From the NCBI RefSeq assembly GCF_000472385.1, contig NZ_AWZU01000042.1:143-64142 (forward strand): a DNA stretch of 64,000 nucleotides. Reading direction: 5' to 3'. Under the pieces are notes generated by a model. That model did no database searches. It had not been told where the DNA came from and worked only from the letters and a program-made list of their open reading frames with translations. The position numbers and the translations under genes are program-made. This document shows positions 8,106 through 16,244 of this stretch, in pieces (within the stretch, counting starts at the first letter, position 1; the number at the start of each line of letters is the position of its first letter). The DNA comes from Bradyrhizobium sp. ARR65. Its GTDB lineage: Bacteria > Pseudomonadota > Alphaproteobacteria > Rhizobiales > Xanthobacteraceae.

Positions 8106-9154
8106 GCCGCGTGCCGCAGCGCGACGCAGCTTGCGGTGAAACCGGGGCCGAGCGCGGTTAGCAACGATCGTCGCGGCAGGCCCTGCGCAACTGCGCGCTC
8201 CAACACGAAGAGTACCGTCGGTGCCGACATGTTGCCGTAGTCGGCGATGATCTCACGCTCGTGGGCAAGCGTGCCCTGATCGAGCGATAGCGCCCGCTCC
8301 AGGGCGGTTATGACCTTGCTGCCGCCGGGATGGCAGACAAAGCGATCGATATCGCTGGCAGCCAGCTCCATTCGCGCGAGGATTTCGGCAACAGCGGGAC
8401 CCAAATGTCCGGCGACGAAGTCGGGAATGGTGCGCTGGAAGATGACGCCAAACCCTTCCGGATCGACGCTCCAGCCCATGATGTCGAGCGTCTCAGCCCA
8501 CAATTTCTCGCCCACGGCCTCGATCCGCGTCGCTCCGCCGTCGCCGGCGCGCAGCACGAGTGCGGCGGCGCCATCGCCAAACAGGCTCGCCGCAACGATA
8601 TTGGCCTTGGTCAGTTCATCATGGCGGACCGCCAGTGTGCACAGCTCGAGCACGACCAACAGCACGTTGGTCCCCGGCCGCGCCTGCGCCAGGCGCCCGG
8701 CAATCGACAGTCCCGAGACGCCGCCGGCGCAGCCGAGTCCGAACACCGGTACGCGCGAGACGTCGGCGCGAAAGCCCATTTTGCCAGCGAGCCGCGCCTC
8801 CAGCGTCGGCGTGGCGATGCCCGTCGAGCAGACGGTCACGACAGTGTCGATGTCGCAGGCCGCAAGATCGGCGCGCGCAAGCGCCGCTTGCGCTACATTG
8901 ATGAACAGAGCTTCCGCACCTTCCAGAAAAGCGTTGGTCCGCTCCGGCCAGCCGCGCGGCTCGAGATACCATTCGATCGGCTTGACGCCGTAACGATTGC
9001 GGATGCCGGTGTTGGCGAACAGGCTCGCCAGTGTCTCGAATTGCTCGTAGCGAGCGGAAAGGATGCTGCGCGCCGCTTCAAGAATCTGCTTCTGGTGAAA
9101 TTGGTGCGGCGGTACCGAGGTCGCCAGCGACACAAGCGCGGCCGTATGGTCCAT
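8102..9154 (-). CDS. Type III polyketide synthase (chalcone/stilbene synthase family)
   Basis: The 350-residue enzyme has the full Cys-His-Asn triad of the family: Cys142 in GLGCAGG, His275 in VCHPGG and Asn308 in DYGNMSAPT. Such homodimeric enzymes extend an acyl-CoA starter with malonyl-CoA and cyclise the chain to alkylpyrones, alkylresorcinols or phloroglucinols. The ATG at 9154 begins the conserved fold (LVSLATSVPPHQF); 11 codons of open frame lie upstream. The linked methyltransferase and exporter point to a fatty-acyl-primed membrane phenolic lipid, by analogy with srsAB and bpsAB. The exact product needs chemistry. First gene of a minus-strand operon. Confidence 0.92.
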   Translation of the reverse strand: MDHTAALVSLATSVPPHQFHQKQILEAARSILSARYEQFETLASLFANTGIRNRYGVKPIEWYLEPRGWPERTNAFLEGAEALFINVAQAALARADLAACDIDTVVTVCSTGIATPTLEARLAGKMGFRADVSRVPVFGLGCAGGVSGLSIAGRLAQARPGTNVLLVVLELCTLAVRHDELTKANIVAASLFGDGAAALVLRAGDGGATRIEAVGEKLWAETLDIMGWSVDPEGFGVIFQRTIPDFVAGHLGPAVAEILARMELAASDIDRFVCHPGGSKVITALERALSLDQGTLAHEREIIADYGNMSAPTVLFVLERAVAQGLPRRSLLTALGPGFTASCVALRHAA

Positions 9155-9298
9155 GTGATTGTCCCTGCCTCTGCGATAACCCCGCAAATATCAACAGCAC
9201 GCCGGTGCCGTTATTTCGGCCGCCGCCGGGGACGGCGCGACACAAATGTTCAATATAAATTGAACCGAGCCGTCGGCCGCCAGCAACGCTGGGACGGC

Positions 9299-10507
9299 TC
9301 AGTGCGCGACCAGTGGGCAGCCGGCTTCGGCGAGCGGGCGGAACGCCTGACCGCCTGGAATGACGCCAAGGATCTTGTAATAGTCCCAGGGCCCAATGGA
9401 TTCCGACGGTTTTTTCACCTGCGCGAAATACATGTCATGAACCAGGCGGCCGTCATCGCGCAAATGACCGCCCCTGACGTAGAAGTCGTTGACCGGCAGT
9501 GCGCGCATCTTGGCCATGACCGCTTTCGCTTCGTCCGTGCCGGCCGCAGCGATGGCCGCAATGTAGTGACGAATCGCCGAATAGACGGCCGCCTGCGCCA
9601 TCGTCGGCATTCGTCCTTGCTTGTCGAAGAAACGCTTCGACCAGGCGCGACTTTCATCCTCACGGTCCCAGTAGAAAGCGGTGACGAATTTCAAGCCTTG
9701 GGCGGCCTGCAACTCCATGCTGTGGACGTCGGAAATGAAAATCAGCAGCGTGACGATGCTTTGATTTTTCGTCAGCCCGAATTCGTTGGCCTGCTTGACG
9801 GAATTGACCATGTCTCCGCCGCCATTGGCGAAGGCGACGACCTTGGCGCCTGAGGCCTGCGCCTGCAGCAGATACGAGCTGAAATCCGAGGTATTCAGCG
9901 GATGACGGACGCTGCCGAGCACCTTGCCTCCGGCGGCCTTCACGGCGGCCGTCGCATCCGCTTCCATGGAATGGCCGAAGGCGTAGTCGACCGTGATGAA
10001 GAACCAGGTATCGCGTCCCTCGGCGACGATCGATTTCGCAAGGCTCGTCGTCAGCGCGTAGCTGTCATAGATCCAGGACGCTTCGTTGGGAGTGCAGTTC
10101 TTGCCCGTGAAGGCGGTGCTTCCCACCGCACCTGCAATCGCGATTCTGTTGTGGCTCGCCGCGAGCTGCTCGACCGCAAGCGCCACGGCGGAGTTGTCAA
10201 AACCGATCGCCATATCGACCTGCTCGTCTTCGAACCAGCGGCGTGCCACGGCAACGCCGACATCGGCCTTGTTCTGATGATCGGCAAAGACGACTTCGAT
10301 CGGCTTGCCGAGAACCGCGCCGCCGGCATCCTCGACCGCCATTCGCGCGGCGGCGACCGAACCCGAGCCGCCGAGATCGGCATAGAGGCCGGACTGATCG
10401 TTGAGCACGCCGATCTTCACGACATCGTCGGAGATTTGCGCGCGAGCATTGCCTGCCCAAAGACAAGCAATCGCGACTGCCGAAGCCAGTACAGCTTGCG
10501 ATCGCAC
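9299..10507 (-). CDS. ABC transporter substrate-binding protein, branched-chain amino acid/urea type
   Basis: The 402-residue protein has a signal peptide ending GNARAQ and the periplasmic-binding type I fold beginning DVVKIGVLNDQSGLYAD. Its repeats of VAVARRWFEDEQVDMAIG and ANEFGLTKNQ are typical of the LivJ/UrtA-like (Peripla_BP_6) family. The start is the GTG at 10505-10507, which has a strong GGGGAGG site 6 bases upstream and gives a proper signal peptide; an in-frame TTG further upstream does not. No permease or ATPase genes adjoin it, so it is an orphan binding protein whose ligand (amino acid, amide or aromatic acid) is unknown. Confidence 0.9.
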   Translation of the reverse strand: MRSQAVLASAVAIACLWAGNARAQISDDVVKIGVLNDQSGLYADLGGSGSVAAARMAVEDAGGAVLGKPIEVVFADHQNKADVGVAVARRWFEDEQVDMAIGFDNSAVALAVEQLAASHNRIAIAGAVGSTAFTGKNCTPNEASWIYDSYALTTSLAKSIVAEGRDTWFFITVDYAFGHSMEADATAAVKAAGGKVLGSVRHPLNTSDFSSYLLQAQASGAKVVAFANGGGDMVNSVKQANEFGLTKNQSIVTLLIFISDVHSMELQAAQGLKFVTAFYWDREDESRAWSKRFFDKQGRMPTMAQAAVYSAIRHYIAAIAAAGTDEAKAVMAKMRALPVNDFYVRGGHLRDDGRLVHDMYFAQVKKPSESIGPWDYYKILGVIPGGQAFRPLAEAGCPLVAH

Positions 10508-10639
10508 GGCGTGCCTCCCCGGCAATATGTCTTGATGGTCCTTGAGCTGGACCTTGGACGCAAGCCTATGTCTTGCGACGATCCCGTACAAGATCGCGGC
10601 GCTGCGCGGTCAAGCCGATTTGGGTGGGCGCCTGCCCGG

Positions 10640-11455
10640 CTAGACCGTCTTTTCCGGCCAGCGGCAGAGATCGTTGATCAGGCACACTTCGCAACGCGGC
10701 TTGCGGGCAAGGCAGGTGTAGCGGCCGTGCAGAATGAGCCAATGATGCGCGTGCAGCATGAACTCGGGAGGGATCACCTTCTCGAGCCCAAGCTCGACGT
10801 CGAGCGGCGTCTTGCCCGGTGCGAGCCCGGTGCGATTGGCGACGCGGAAGACGTGGGTATCGACGGCGAGCGTATGCTCGCCATAGGCCATGTTGAGCAC
10901 CACATTGGCGGTCTTGCGTCCCGCGCCGGGCAAGGATTCGATTTCGGCGCGGGTGCGCGGCACCTCGCCGCCGAACTCCTCGATCAGCTTTCGCGAGAGC
11001 GCGATCACGTTCTTCGCCTTGGTGCGATACAGCCCGATGGTCTTGATGTAATCGCGCAGGCGCTCTTCGCCGAGTGCGAGCATTTTCTGCGGGGTATCGG
11101 CGACCTCAAACAGTTCGCGCGTTGCCTTGTTGACGCCGGCATCGGTGGCTTGCGCCGAGAGCACGACCGCAACAAGCAGCGTATAGGGATTGAGATGCTC
11201 CAATTCGCCCTTGGGCTCCGGGTTGGCTTTGCGAAACCGCTCGAAGGCCTCGCGGATCTCAGCAGGCGTCCAAGGCCTTGATGCTTTAAGTGATTCGGCT
11301 TCAGACGGCTTAGCCTTAAGGGCCTTTTTGGCGACGCGCGCGCGGCCCGGCTTGGCCTTCTTGACCCTTTTGGCTTTGGCCTTCTTTGCCGATTCTTTGG
11401 GCAGCGATTGAACGCGCGCGGGTTTGGCGCGTTGAGCGCGGGTGATTTTCGCCAT
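10640..11455 (-). CDS. nth: Endonuclease III (DNA glycosylase/AP lyase)
   Basis: The 271-residue enzyme removes oxidised pyrimidines from DNA and nicks the abasic site. It has the helix-hairpin-helix LPGAGRKTA with catalytic Lys181, catalytic Asp199 in AVDTHVFRVANR, and the [4Fe-4S] ligands Cys248, Cys255, Cys258 and Cys264 in the standard C-x6-C-x2-C-x5-C order. The first 60 residues are an extra, very Lys/Ala/Arg-rich basic extension that E. coli Nth lacks, perhaps a DNA-binding tail. The ATG at 11455 is taken as start; the frame upstream runs into the divergent DUF2244 gene, 22 bases away. Confidence 0.95.
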   Translation of the reverse strand: MAKITRAQRAKPARVQSLPKESAKKAKAKRVKKAKPGRARVAKKALKAKPSEAESLKASRPWTPAEIREAFERFRKANPEPKGELEHLNPYTLLVAVVLSAQATDAGVNKATRELFEVADTPQKMLALGEERLRDYIKTIGLYRTKAKNVIALSRKLIEEFGGEVPRTRAEIESLPGAGRKTANVVLNMAYGEHTLAVDTHVFRVANRTGLAPGKTPLDVELGLEKVIPPEFMLHAHHWLILHGRYTCLARKPRCEVCLINDLCRWPEKTV

Positions 11456-11477
11456 GATCGGGATATACTGACAGGTC

Positions 11478-11999
11478 ATGACCACAGGCAATGATTTTGA
11501 TCCCGATACGGCCGACCCGGAGTTGTTCAGGGCGCTGTTGACGCCGCATCGGTCGCTCAACCGCACCGGCTTTTTGCTGGTGATGTTGCTTGTGAGCGCG
11601 ATCAGTTTCGCGGCCGGCATGGTCTTTTTGTTGATGGGCGCCTGGCCGGTATTCGGGTTTTTCGGGCTCGACGTGCTCGCGATCTATTGGGCATTCCGGA
11701 TCAATTTCCGCCGCGCCCAGGCCTGCGAGCACATTTCAATCACCTCGTCCGAGCTGCGGTTGCGCCGGGTGAGCCATCGCGGCCATGTGTCCGAATGGGT
11801 GTTCAATCCGCTGTGGGTGCGGCTCGACCGCGAAACCCACGAGGAATTTGGCATCGAGCACCTCTACCTCGCTTCGAAAGGCCACCGGGTGGCGATCGGG
11901 AGCTTTCTGGGCCCCGACGAAAAGGCCAGCTTTTCCAAGGCCCTGATCGCGGCATTGAACGCAGCCCGGCGGGGACCGACCTACAATCCGGTAGCCTGA
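11478..11999 (+). CDS. DUF2244 family membrane protein
   Basis: This 173-residue protein has two central hydrophobic helices (about residues 32-53 and 55-72) followed by a soluble beta-rich part with FNPLWVRLDRE and GSFLGPDEKASFSKAL, the signature of DUF2244. The function of the family is unknown. It is common in alphaproteobacteria and is typically found next to nth or cytochrome-oxidase genes. It is transcribed divergently from nth; the alkyltransferase gene follows 53 bases downstream on the same strand and may share a transcript. Confidence 0.85.
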   Translation: MTTGNDFDPDTADPELFRALLTPHRSLNRTGFLLVMLLVSAISFAAGMVFLLMGAWPVFGFFGLDVLAIYWAFRINFRRAQACEHISITSSELRLRRVSHRGHVSEWVFNPLWVRLDRETHEEFGIEHLYLASKGHRVAIGSFLGPDEKASFSKALIAALNAARRGPTYNPVA

Positions 12000-12052
12000 G
12001 GCGGATCGGAAATCGGGTGGTTTCGAAGGCCCGCCTGCCCTACATCTGGGCC

Positions 12053-12949
12053 ATGATGACCCTTGCCATACACGACCATCGCCTGGCCAAGCCAGGCCCA
12101 CAGAGCGCGGCGCTCCGCGACTATGATTCCGTGCGCAGGGCGATCGCCTTCATCTCGGAACATTGGCGCAGCCAGCCGACCATCGAGGCGATGGCGGATG
12201 CAGCCGGCGTGACGCCTGATGAGCTGCATCATCTGTTTCGCCGCTGGGCCGGGCTGACGCCCAAGGCCTTCATGCAGGCGCTGACGCTCGATCACGCCAA
12301 GAATCTGCTGCGCGGTTCCGCCAGCATCCTCGATGCCGCGCTCGACTCCGGCCTCTCGGGGCCGGGTCGGCTGCACGACCTGTTCGTCACTCATGAAGCG
12401 ATGTCACCAGGCGAATGGAAGATTGGGGGCGCGGGACTGATGCTGCGCTACGGCTTTCATCCCTCGCCCTTCGGCACCGCAATCGTGATGACCACGGCGC
12501 GCGGGCTTGCGGGTCTGGCCTTTGCCGATCCCGGCGAGGAGCAGGCGGCGCTTGCCGACATGCAGAGCCGCTGGCCGAAGGCGACTTATGTCGAGGATTA
12601 TCTGTCCACCGCGCCGGTGGCGCAGCGCATCTTCGACCCCAAATTGTGGCGAGCTGACCAGCCGCTGCGCGTGGTGCTGATCGGCACCGATTTCGAGGTG
12701 CGGGTCTGGGAGACGCTGCTCAAGATCCCGATGGGCCGCGCGGTGTCCTATTCGGATATCGCCTGCAAGATCAAAGCACCCACCGCCTCGCGCGCGGTCG
12801 GCGCTGCCGTCGGCAAGAACCCTGTGTCCTTCGTGGTGCCGTGCCACCGGGCGCTGGGCAAGGACGGCAAGCTCACCGGCTATCACTGGGGCATCACTCG
12901 CAAGCAGGCGATGCTCGGCTGGGAGGCGGGGAAAGTTGGGATGCAGTAA
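12053..12949 (+). CDS. Ada-like AraC/methylated-DNA-protein cysteine methyltransferase lacking the N-terminal Ada domain
   Basis: The 298-residue protein has an AraC-type helix-turn-helix region (about residues 28-122, with TIEAMADAAGVTPDELHHLF) joined to a complete O6-alkylguanine transferase domain (about 130-295). The acceptor is Cys264 in VPCHR, preceded by the helix-turn-helix element SYSDIA and the arginine-finger region SRAVGAA. E. coli Ada carries an extra N-terminal zinc domain whose Cys38 senses methylphosphotriesters; it is missing here, so this protein should repair O6-alkylguanine directly, while self-induction by phosphotriester transfer seems impossible. Two adjacent ATGs (12053, 12056) could start it. 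Confidence 0.92.
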   Translation: MMTLAIHDHRLAKPGPQSAALRDYDSVRRAIAFISEHWRSQPTIEAMADAAGVTPDELHHLFRRWAGLTPKAFMQALTLDHAKNLLRGSASILDAALDSGLSGPGRLHDLFVTHEAMSPGEWKIGGAGLMLRYGFHPSPFGTAIVMTTARGLAGLAFADPGEEQAALADMQSRWPKATYVEDYLSTAPVAQRIFDPKLWRADQPLRVVLIGTDFEVRVWETLLKIPMGRAVSYSDIACKIKAPTASRAVGAAVGKNPVSFVVPCHRALGKDGKLTGYHWGITRKQAMLGWEAGKVGMQ

Positions 12950-12956
12950 AGCGTTG

Positions 12957-13037
12957 CCGTCATTCCGGGGTGGGCGCTAGCGCGAACCCGGAATCTCGAG
13001 GTTCCGGGTTCGGTGCGTCGCATCGCCCCGGAACGAC
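12957..13037. repeat. Inverted intergenic repeat, family B copy 1
   Basis: The element starts CCGTCATTCCGG, ends CCCCGGAACGACG, and has inner arms AACCCGGAATCTCG and GGTTCCGGGTT. It fills the gap between the convergent Ada-like and acetyltransferase genes. Related copies occur at 59071-59164 and 60223-60318. Confidence 0.8.
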
Positions 13038-13048
13038 GTGCGAGACAA

Positions 13049-13579
13049 TCAACGCTCCAGCCGCTTCCAGAACACCGCGGTGTCGCAGAGGCGTCCATCT
13101 GGAAACAGCGCGTAGTTCGGGATGACGCCGCTCTCGGTCCAGCCGGCGCGTTTGTAGAGCCGGTAACCGCTTTCGCCGGGGACGGTGTCGAGCACGAGCA
13201 GCCAGCGTCCCCGCCGCCTTGCCTCCTGTTCGACCTCCGCCATCAAGGCCGCGCCGATGCCGCGGCCGCGCACGGAGCGATGCACCAGCATTTTCTTTAC
13301 GTCGGCGCGGTGCGGCTGGTTCGGCGGCGTATCCAGCCCGAGCTGGACCGTGCCGACGATGCGGCCGTCGAGTCTTGCCGCAAGCAGCACCGTATCGCCC
13401 GCAGCGACGGACGCCGCGACCTTGCGGAAGAATCCAAGCCCGTGCTCTTGCGAGAACGGCGCCATGAAGCTGACGCTGGCACCGCCAGTGACGCAATCGA
13501 CGAGCACGGTGGCGAGCTGATCGATCGCGCTCTCCGCGATCGGCGCATCGAGAATGGAGATCGCGAGCTCGCCGCTCAC
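13049..13579 (-). CDS. GNAT-family N-acetyltransferase
   Basis: The 176-residue protein has the acetyl-CoA-binding GNAT core: a beta-strand region DTVLLAARLDGRIVGTVQL, then the pyrophosphate loop VRGRGIGAALM (Q/RxxGxG/A type) and a final LYKRAGWTESG typical of the family's end. It should acetylate a small amine or a protein amino group; the substrate is not deducible. It starts with GTG, overlapping the gpmA stop as GTGA, so its translation is coupled to gpmA. This gene is the distal end of the minus-strand run that begins at dapB or earlier. Confidence 0.88.
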   Translation of the reverse strand: MSGELAISILDAPIAESAIDQLATVLVDCVTGGASVSFMAPFSQEHGLGFFRKVAASVAAGDTVLLAARLDGRIVGTVQLGLDTPPNQPHRADVKKMLVHRSVRGRGIGAALMAEVEQEARRRGRWLLVLDTVPGESGYRLYKRAGWTESGVIPNYALFPDGRLCDTAVFWKRLER

Positions 13580-14199
13580 GCCGCCAGATCAAGCTTTGAC
13601 GCCACCGTTGCGTCCGCATTCAGGCGATAGATGATCGGCACGCCGGTCGCGAGTTCGCGCTTTAAAATGCTTTCCGGCGTCAATCGTTCCAGCACCATGA
13701 TCAACGCACGCAGCGAGTTGCCGTGCGCGGACACCAGGGTGCGTTCACCGCGCAGCACGCAGGGCAGGATCTCCTGCACATAATAGGGCAGGGCGCGCGC
13801 CAGCGTATCTTTCAGGCTTTCGCCGCCGGGCGGCGACACATCGTAGGAACGCCGCCAGATGTGGACCTGCTCTTCGCCCCAACGCTTGCGGGCGTCGTCC
13901 TTGTTGAGACCGGCGAGGTCGCCATAGTCGCGCTCGTTAAGCGCGAGATTTGTCTTGGTCGGAAGCCCCGTCTGCCCGAGCTCGTCGAGAAGGATATCCA
14001 GCGTGTGCTGCGCGCGCTTCAACACCGAGGTGAAAGCGATGTCGAATTGCAGGCCCTGCGCCTTCAGCTTGCGGCCGGCATCCTTTGCCTCCTCGATGCC
14101 TTGCGGCGTCAGGCCCGGATCCTTCCAACCCGTGAACAGATTCTTCAAATTCCATTCGCTCTGGCCGTGGCGCACCAGCACAAGAAGTCGCTCGCTCAT
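13576..14199 (-). CDS. gpmA: 2,3-bisphosphoglycerate-dependent phosphoglycerate mutase
   Basis: The 207-residue glycolytic enzyme interconverts 3- and 2-phosphoglycerate. The phosphohistidine motif is LVRHGQSEWN (His11), with the second histidine in LVSAHGNSLRAL and the family block FTGWKDPGLTPQG. At 207 residues it is the short alphaproteobacterial form; E. coli GpmA is near 250. The ATG at 14199 starts exactly at the conserved N-terminus. It lies 28 bases after dapB and overlaps the acetyltransferase gene by 4 bases. Confidence 0.96.
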   Translation of the reverse strand: MSERLLVLVRHGQSEWNLKNLFTGWKDPGLTPQGIEEAKDAGRKLKAQGLQFDIAFTSVLKRAQHTLDILLDELGQTGLPTKTNLALNERDYGDLAGLNKDDARKRWGEEQVHIWRRSYDVSPPGGESLKDTLARALPYYVQEILPCVLRGERTLVSAHGNSLRALIMVLERLTPESILKRELATGVPIIYRLNADATVASKLDLAA

Positions 14200-14227
14200 T
14201 GTTCTGATTTCCGGAGTTGTTCGAGAT

Positions 14228-15043
14228 CTAGATGTCGCCCAAGCCAAGCACGTCGGCCATGCTGTAGAGCCCGGGCTTCTTGCCGTGCGCCCAAAGCGCC
14301 GCCTTCAGCGCACCATGAGCAAAGAGAACGCGGTCTTCGGCGTGGTGCGAGAGGATCAGACGCTCAAATGGACCGGCAAAGATCACGCTGTGATCGCCGG
14401 CGGCGGTGCCGCCGCGCAGGGACGCAAACCCGATATCACCGCTGCGCCTTGAGCCTGTGACGCCGTCGCGGCCCCGCGCCGAATGATCTTCCAGCTTGAT
14501 GCCGCGGCCGGCGGCTGCGGCTTCGCCCAGCATCAGCGCGGTACCCGAGGGCGCGTCGATCTTGCCCTTGTGGTGCATTTCCAGGATCTCGATGTCGTAG
14601 CTTTCGTCCAGCGACTGCGCCACGCGCTTGACCAGCGCGGCGAGCAGGTTGACGCCAAGGCTCATGTTGCCCGACTTGACCACGACGGCGCGCGAAGTGA
14701 CGCTGTTGATCACGGCTTCGTCGGACGACGACAGGCCGGTCGTGCCGATGACATGCACCAGGCCGCGCTCGGCGGCGATCGCGACATTGGCGATGGTTGC
14801 CCTTGGCACGGTGAAATCGAGAATGCCGTCGGCATTGGCCGACAACGTCCAGAGATCGGCCGACAGTTGGACGCCGTTGGCGGGCAGGCCGGCGAGAACG
14901 CCGGCATCCTTGCCCAGGAGTTCCGAGCCGGGCGCCTCCAGCGCACCGGTCAGCACCGCGCCCGGTGTTTCCGAAATCACCCGCGTCAGCGCGCGGCCCA
15001 TGCGGCCGCCGGCGCCTGCAACAATCAATCGCATGTCGGCCAT
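14228..15043 (-). CDS. dapB: 4-hydroxy-tetrahydrodipicolinate reductase
   Basis: The 271-residue enzyme reduces hydroxy-tetrahydrodipicolinate with NAD(P)H in lysine and meso-diaminopimelate synthesis. It has the nucleotide-binding GAGGRMGR near the N-terminus, the TGLSSSDEAVI region and the catalytic/substrate motif EMHHKGKIDAPSGTA. Length matches the family. The ATG at 15043 is well placed. gpmA follows after 28 bases on the same strand. Confidence 0.97.
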   Translation of the reverse strand: MADMRLIVAGAGGRMGRALTRVISETPGAVLTGALEAPGSELLGKDAGVLAGLPANGVQLSADLWTLSANADGILDFTVPRATIANVAIAAERGLVHVIGTTGLSSSDEAVINSVTSRAVVVKSGNMSLGVNLLAALVKRVAQSLDESYDIEILEMHHKGKIDAPSGTALMLGEAAAAGRGIKLEDHSARGRDGVTGSRRSGDIGFASLRGGTAAGDHSVIFAGPFERLILSHHAEDRVLFAHGALKAALWAHGKKPGLYSMADVLGLGDI

Positions 15044-15206
15044 GGTTCTTCCTCTTCGCCGCCCCTTGTAGCCGGGCCGGACCGTTCCAGCAACCGACCG
15101 GCGCGCACGCCGCGTGCGCCAAGCTGACCGGACTGAACCCTGCCAGCCCGTGCCAGGGACAACGAAATAAGCCGCCGCCGGTGCCCGGCGAATCTCACAC
15201 AGCGCT

Positions 15207-15509
15207 TTATGGCTGCGGACCGTCGTAGCCCTCGATGATGATGAGATCGGCGATCGAGTGCGGCTGCCGCACCTTGATGTTGTCCTGATATTCCGGCGAG
15301 CGATAGCAGGCGAGCGCCGTCTCGTAGTCCGGAAATTCGATCACCACGTTGCGTGAGCGGCTTTGACCTTCGACGCCTGTAAATTTGCCGCCGCGCACTA
15401 CGTAACGGCCGCCGAATTTATTGAAGATGGCCGGGTTGGCTGCCGCGTAAGCCTTGTAGCCCTCTTCGTTGTGAACGTCGACGCGTCCAATCCAATAGCC
15501 CTTCGCCAT
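15207..15509 (-). CDS. DUF1330 family small protein
   Basis: The 100-residue protein starts AKGYWIGRVDVHN and contains NPAIFNKFGGRYVVRGG and VVIEFPDYETALACYRSPEY, the hallmark of DUF1330, a ferredoxin-like (dimeric alpha-beta barrel) fold. It is cytoplasmic with no signal peptide. The function of the family is unknown. It lies 17 bases after pyrF on the same strand, so it is probably in the pyrF transcript, and 163 bases before dapB. Confidence 0.88.
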   Translation of the reverse strand: MAKGYWIGRVDVHNEEGYKAYAAANPAIFNKFGGRYVVRGGKFTGVEGQSRSRNVVIEFPDYETALACYRSPEYQDNIKVRQPHSIADLIIIEGYDGPQP

Positions 15510-15526
15510 GTTCGTTGTTCCTTCCT

Positions 15527-16237
15527 TTACCCAGCTACAACAGGCGCGATCTCGGCCACGATGGCCTCGGCCGCCGCTTTGGGATCGGCCGCTTCGAGAA
15601 CGGGACGCCCCACCACGAGATAATCGGCGCCCGCGGCAATCGCACGCGCCGGCGTCATGATGCGCTTCTGATCGCCGCTGGCCGCACCCGCTGGCCTGAT
15701 CCCCGGTGTAACCAGGTTCAGCCGATCGCCGACAACGTTGCGCAAGGACGCCGCCTCCTCGGGCGAGCAGACCAGCCCGTCGATGCCGATCTCCTGCGCC
15801 TGCCGCGCACGCGTGGCCACGAGATCGGCGACGCCGAGCCGGTAGCCGGCAGCATTGAGATCGTTATCGTCATAAGAGGTGAGAACGGTGACTGCCAAAA
15901 TCTTCAGGCTGGAGTCGGCGCGACCTTCGAGTGCCGCTTTCATGGTTTGCGGATAGGCGTGCACCGTGAGAAAGGTTGCGCCGAGCTTCGCGATGCTTTC
16001 GACGCCGCGCGCAACCGTGTTGCCGATGTCGTGCAGCTTGAGATCGATGAAAACCTTCTTGCCCTTGTCCGCGAGCTTGCGCACCAGCGGCAGGCCGCCG
16101 GCGAAGGCAAGCTGATAGCCGACCTTGTAGAAGGTGACGCTATCGCCGAGCCGCGCCACCATCGCTTCCGCCGGCTCCAGGCCGGGCAGGTCGAGTGCCA
16201 CGATCAACCGGTCGCGCGGAGCAATCTGGGACGGCAT
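15527..16237 (-). CDS. pyrF: Orotidine 5'-phosphate decarboxylase
   Basis: The 236-residue enzyme makes UMP from OMP, the last step of pyrimidine synthesis. The active-site block KKVFIDLKLHDIGNTV holds the Asp-x-Lys-x-x-Asp catalytic array, and the phosphate-binding end has TPGIRPAG and YLVVGRPV. The ATG at 16237 follows AGGTGAGA; a GTG two codons upstream could also serve. It is 7 bases from the FMN reductase gene and 17 from DUF1330, so the three probably form one operon. Confidence 0.97.
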   Translation of the reverse strand: MPSQIAPRDRLIVALDLPGLEPAEAMVARLGDSVTFYKVGYQLAFAGGLPLVRKLADKGKKVFIDLKLHDIGNTVARGVESIAKLGATFLTVHAYPQTMKAALEGRADSSLKILAVTVLTSYDDNDLNAAGYRLGVADLVATRARQAQEIGIDGLVCSPEEAASLRNVVGDRLNLVTPGIRPAGAASGDQKRIMTPARAIAAGADYLVVGRPVLEAADPKAAAEAIVAEIAPVVAG

Positions 16238-16244
16238 TCTCACC

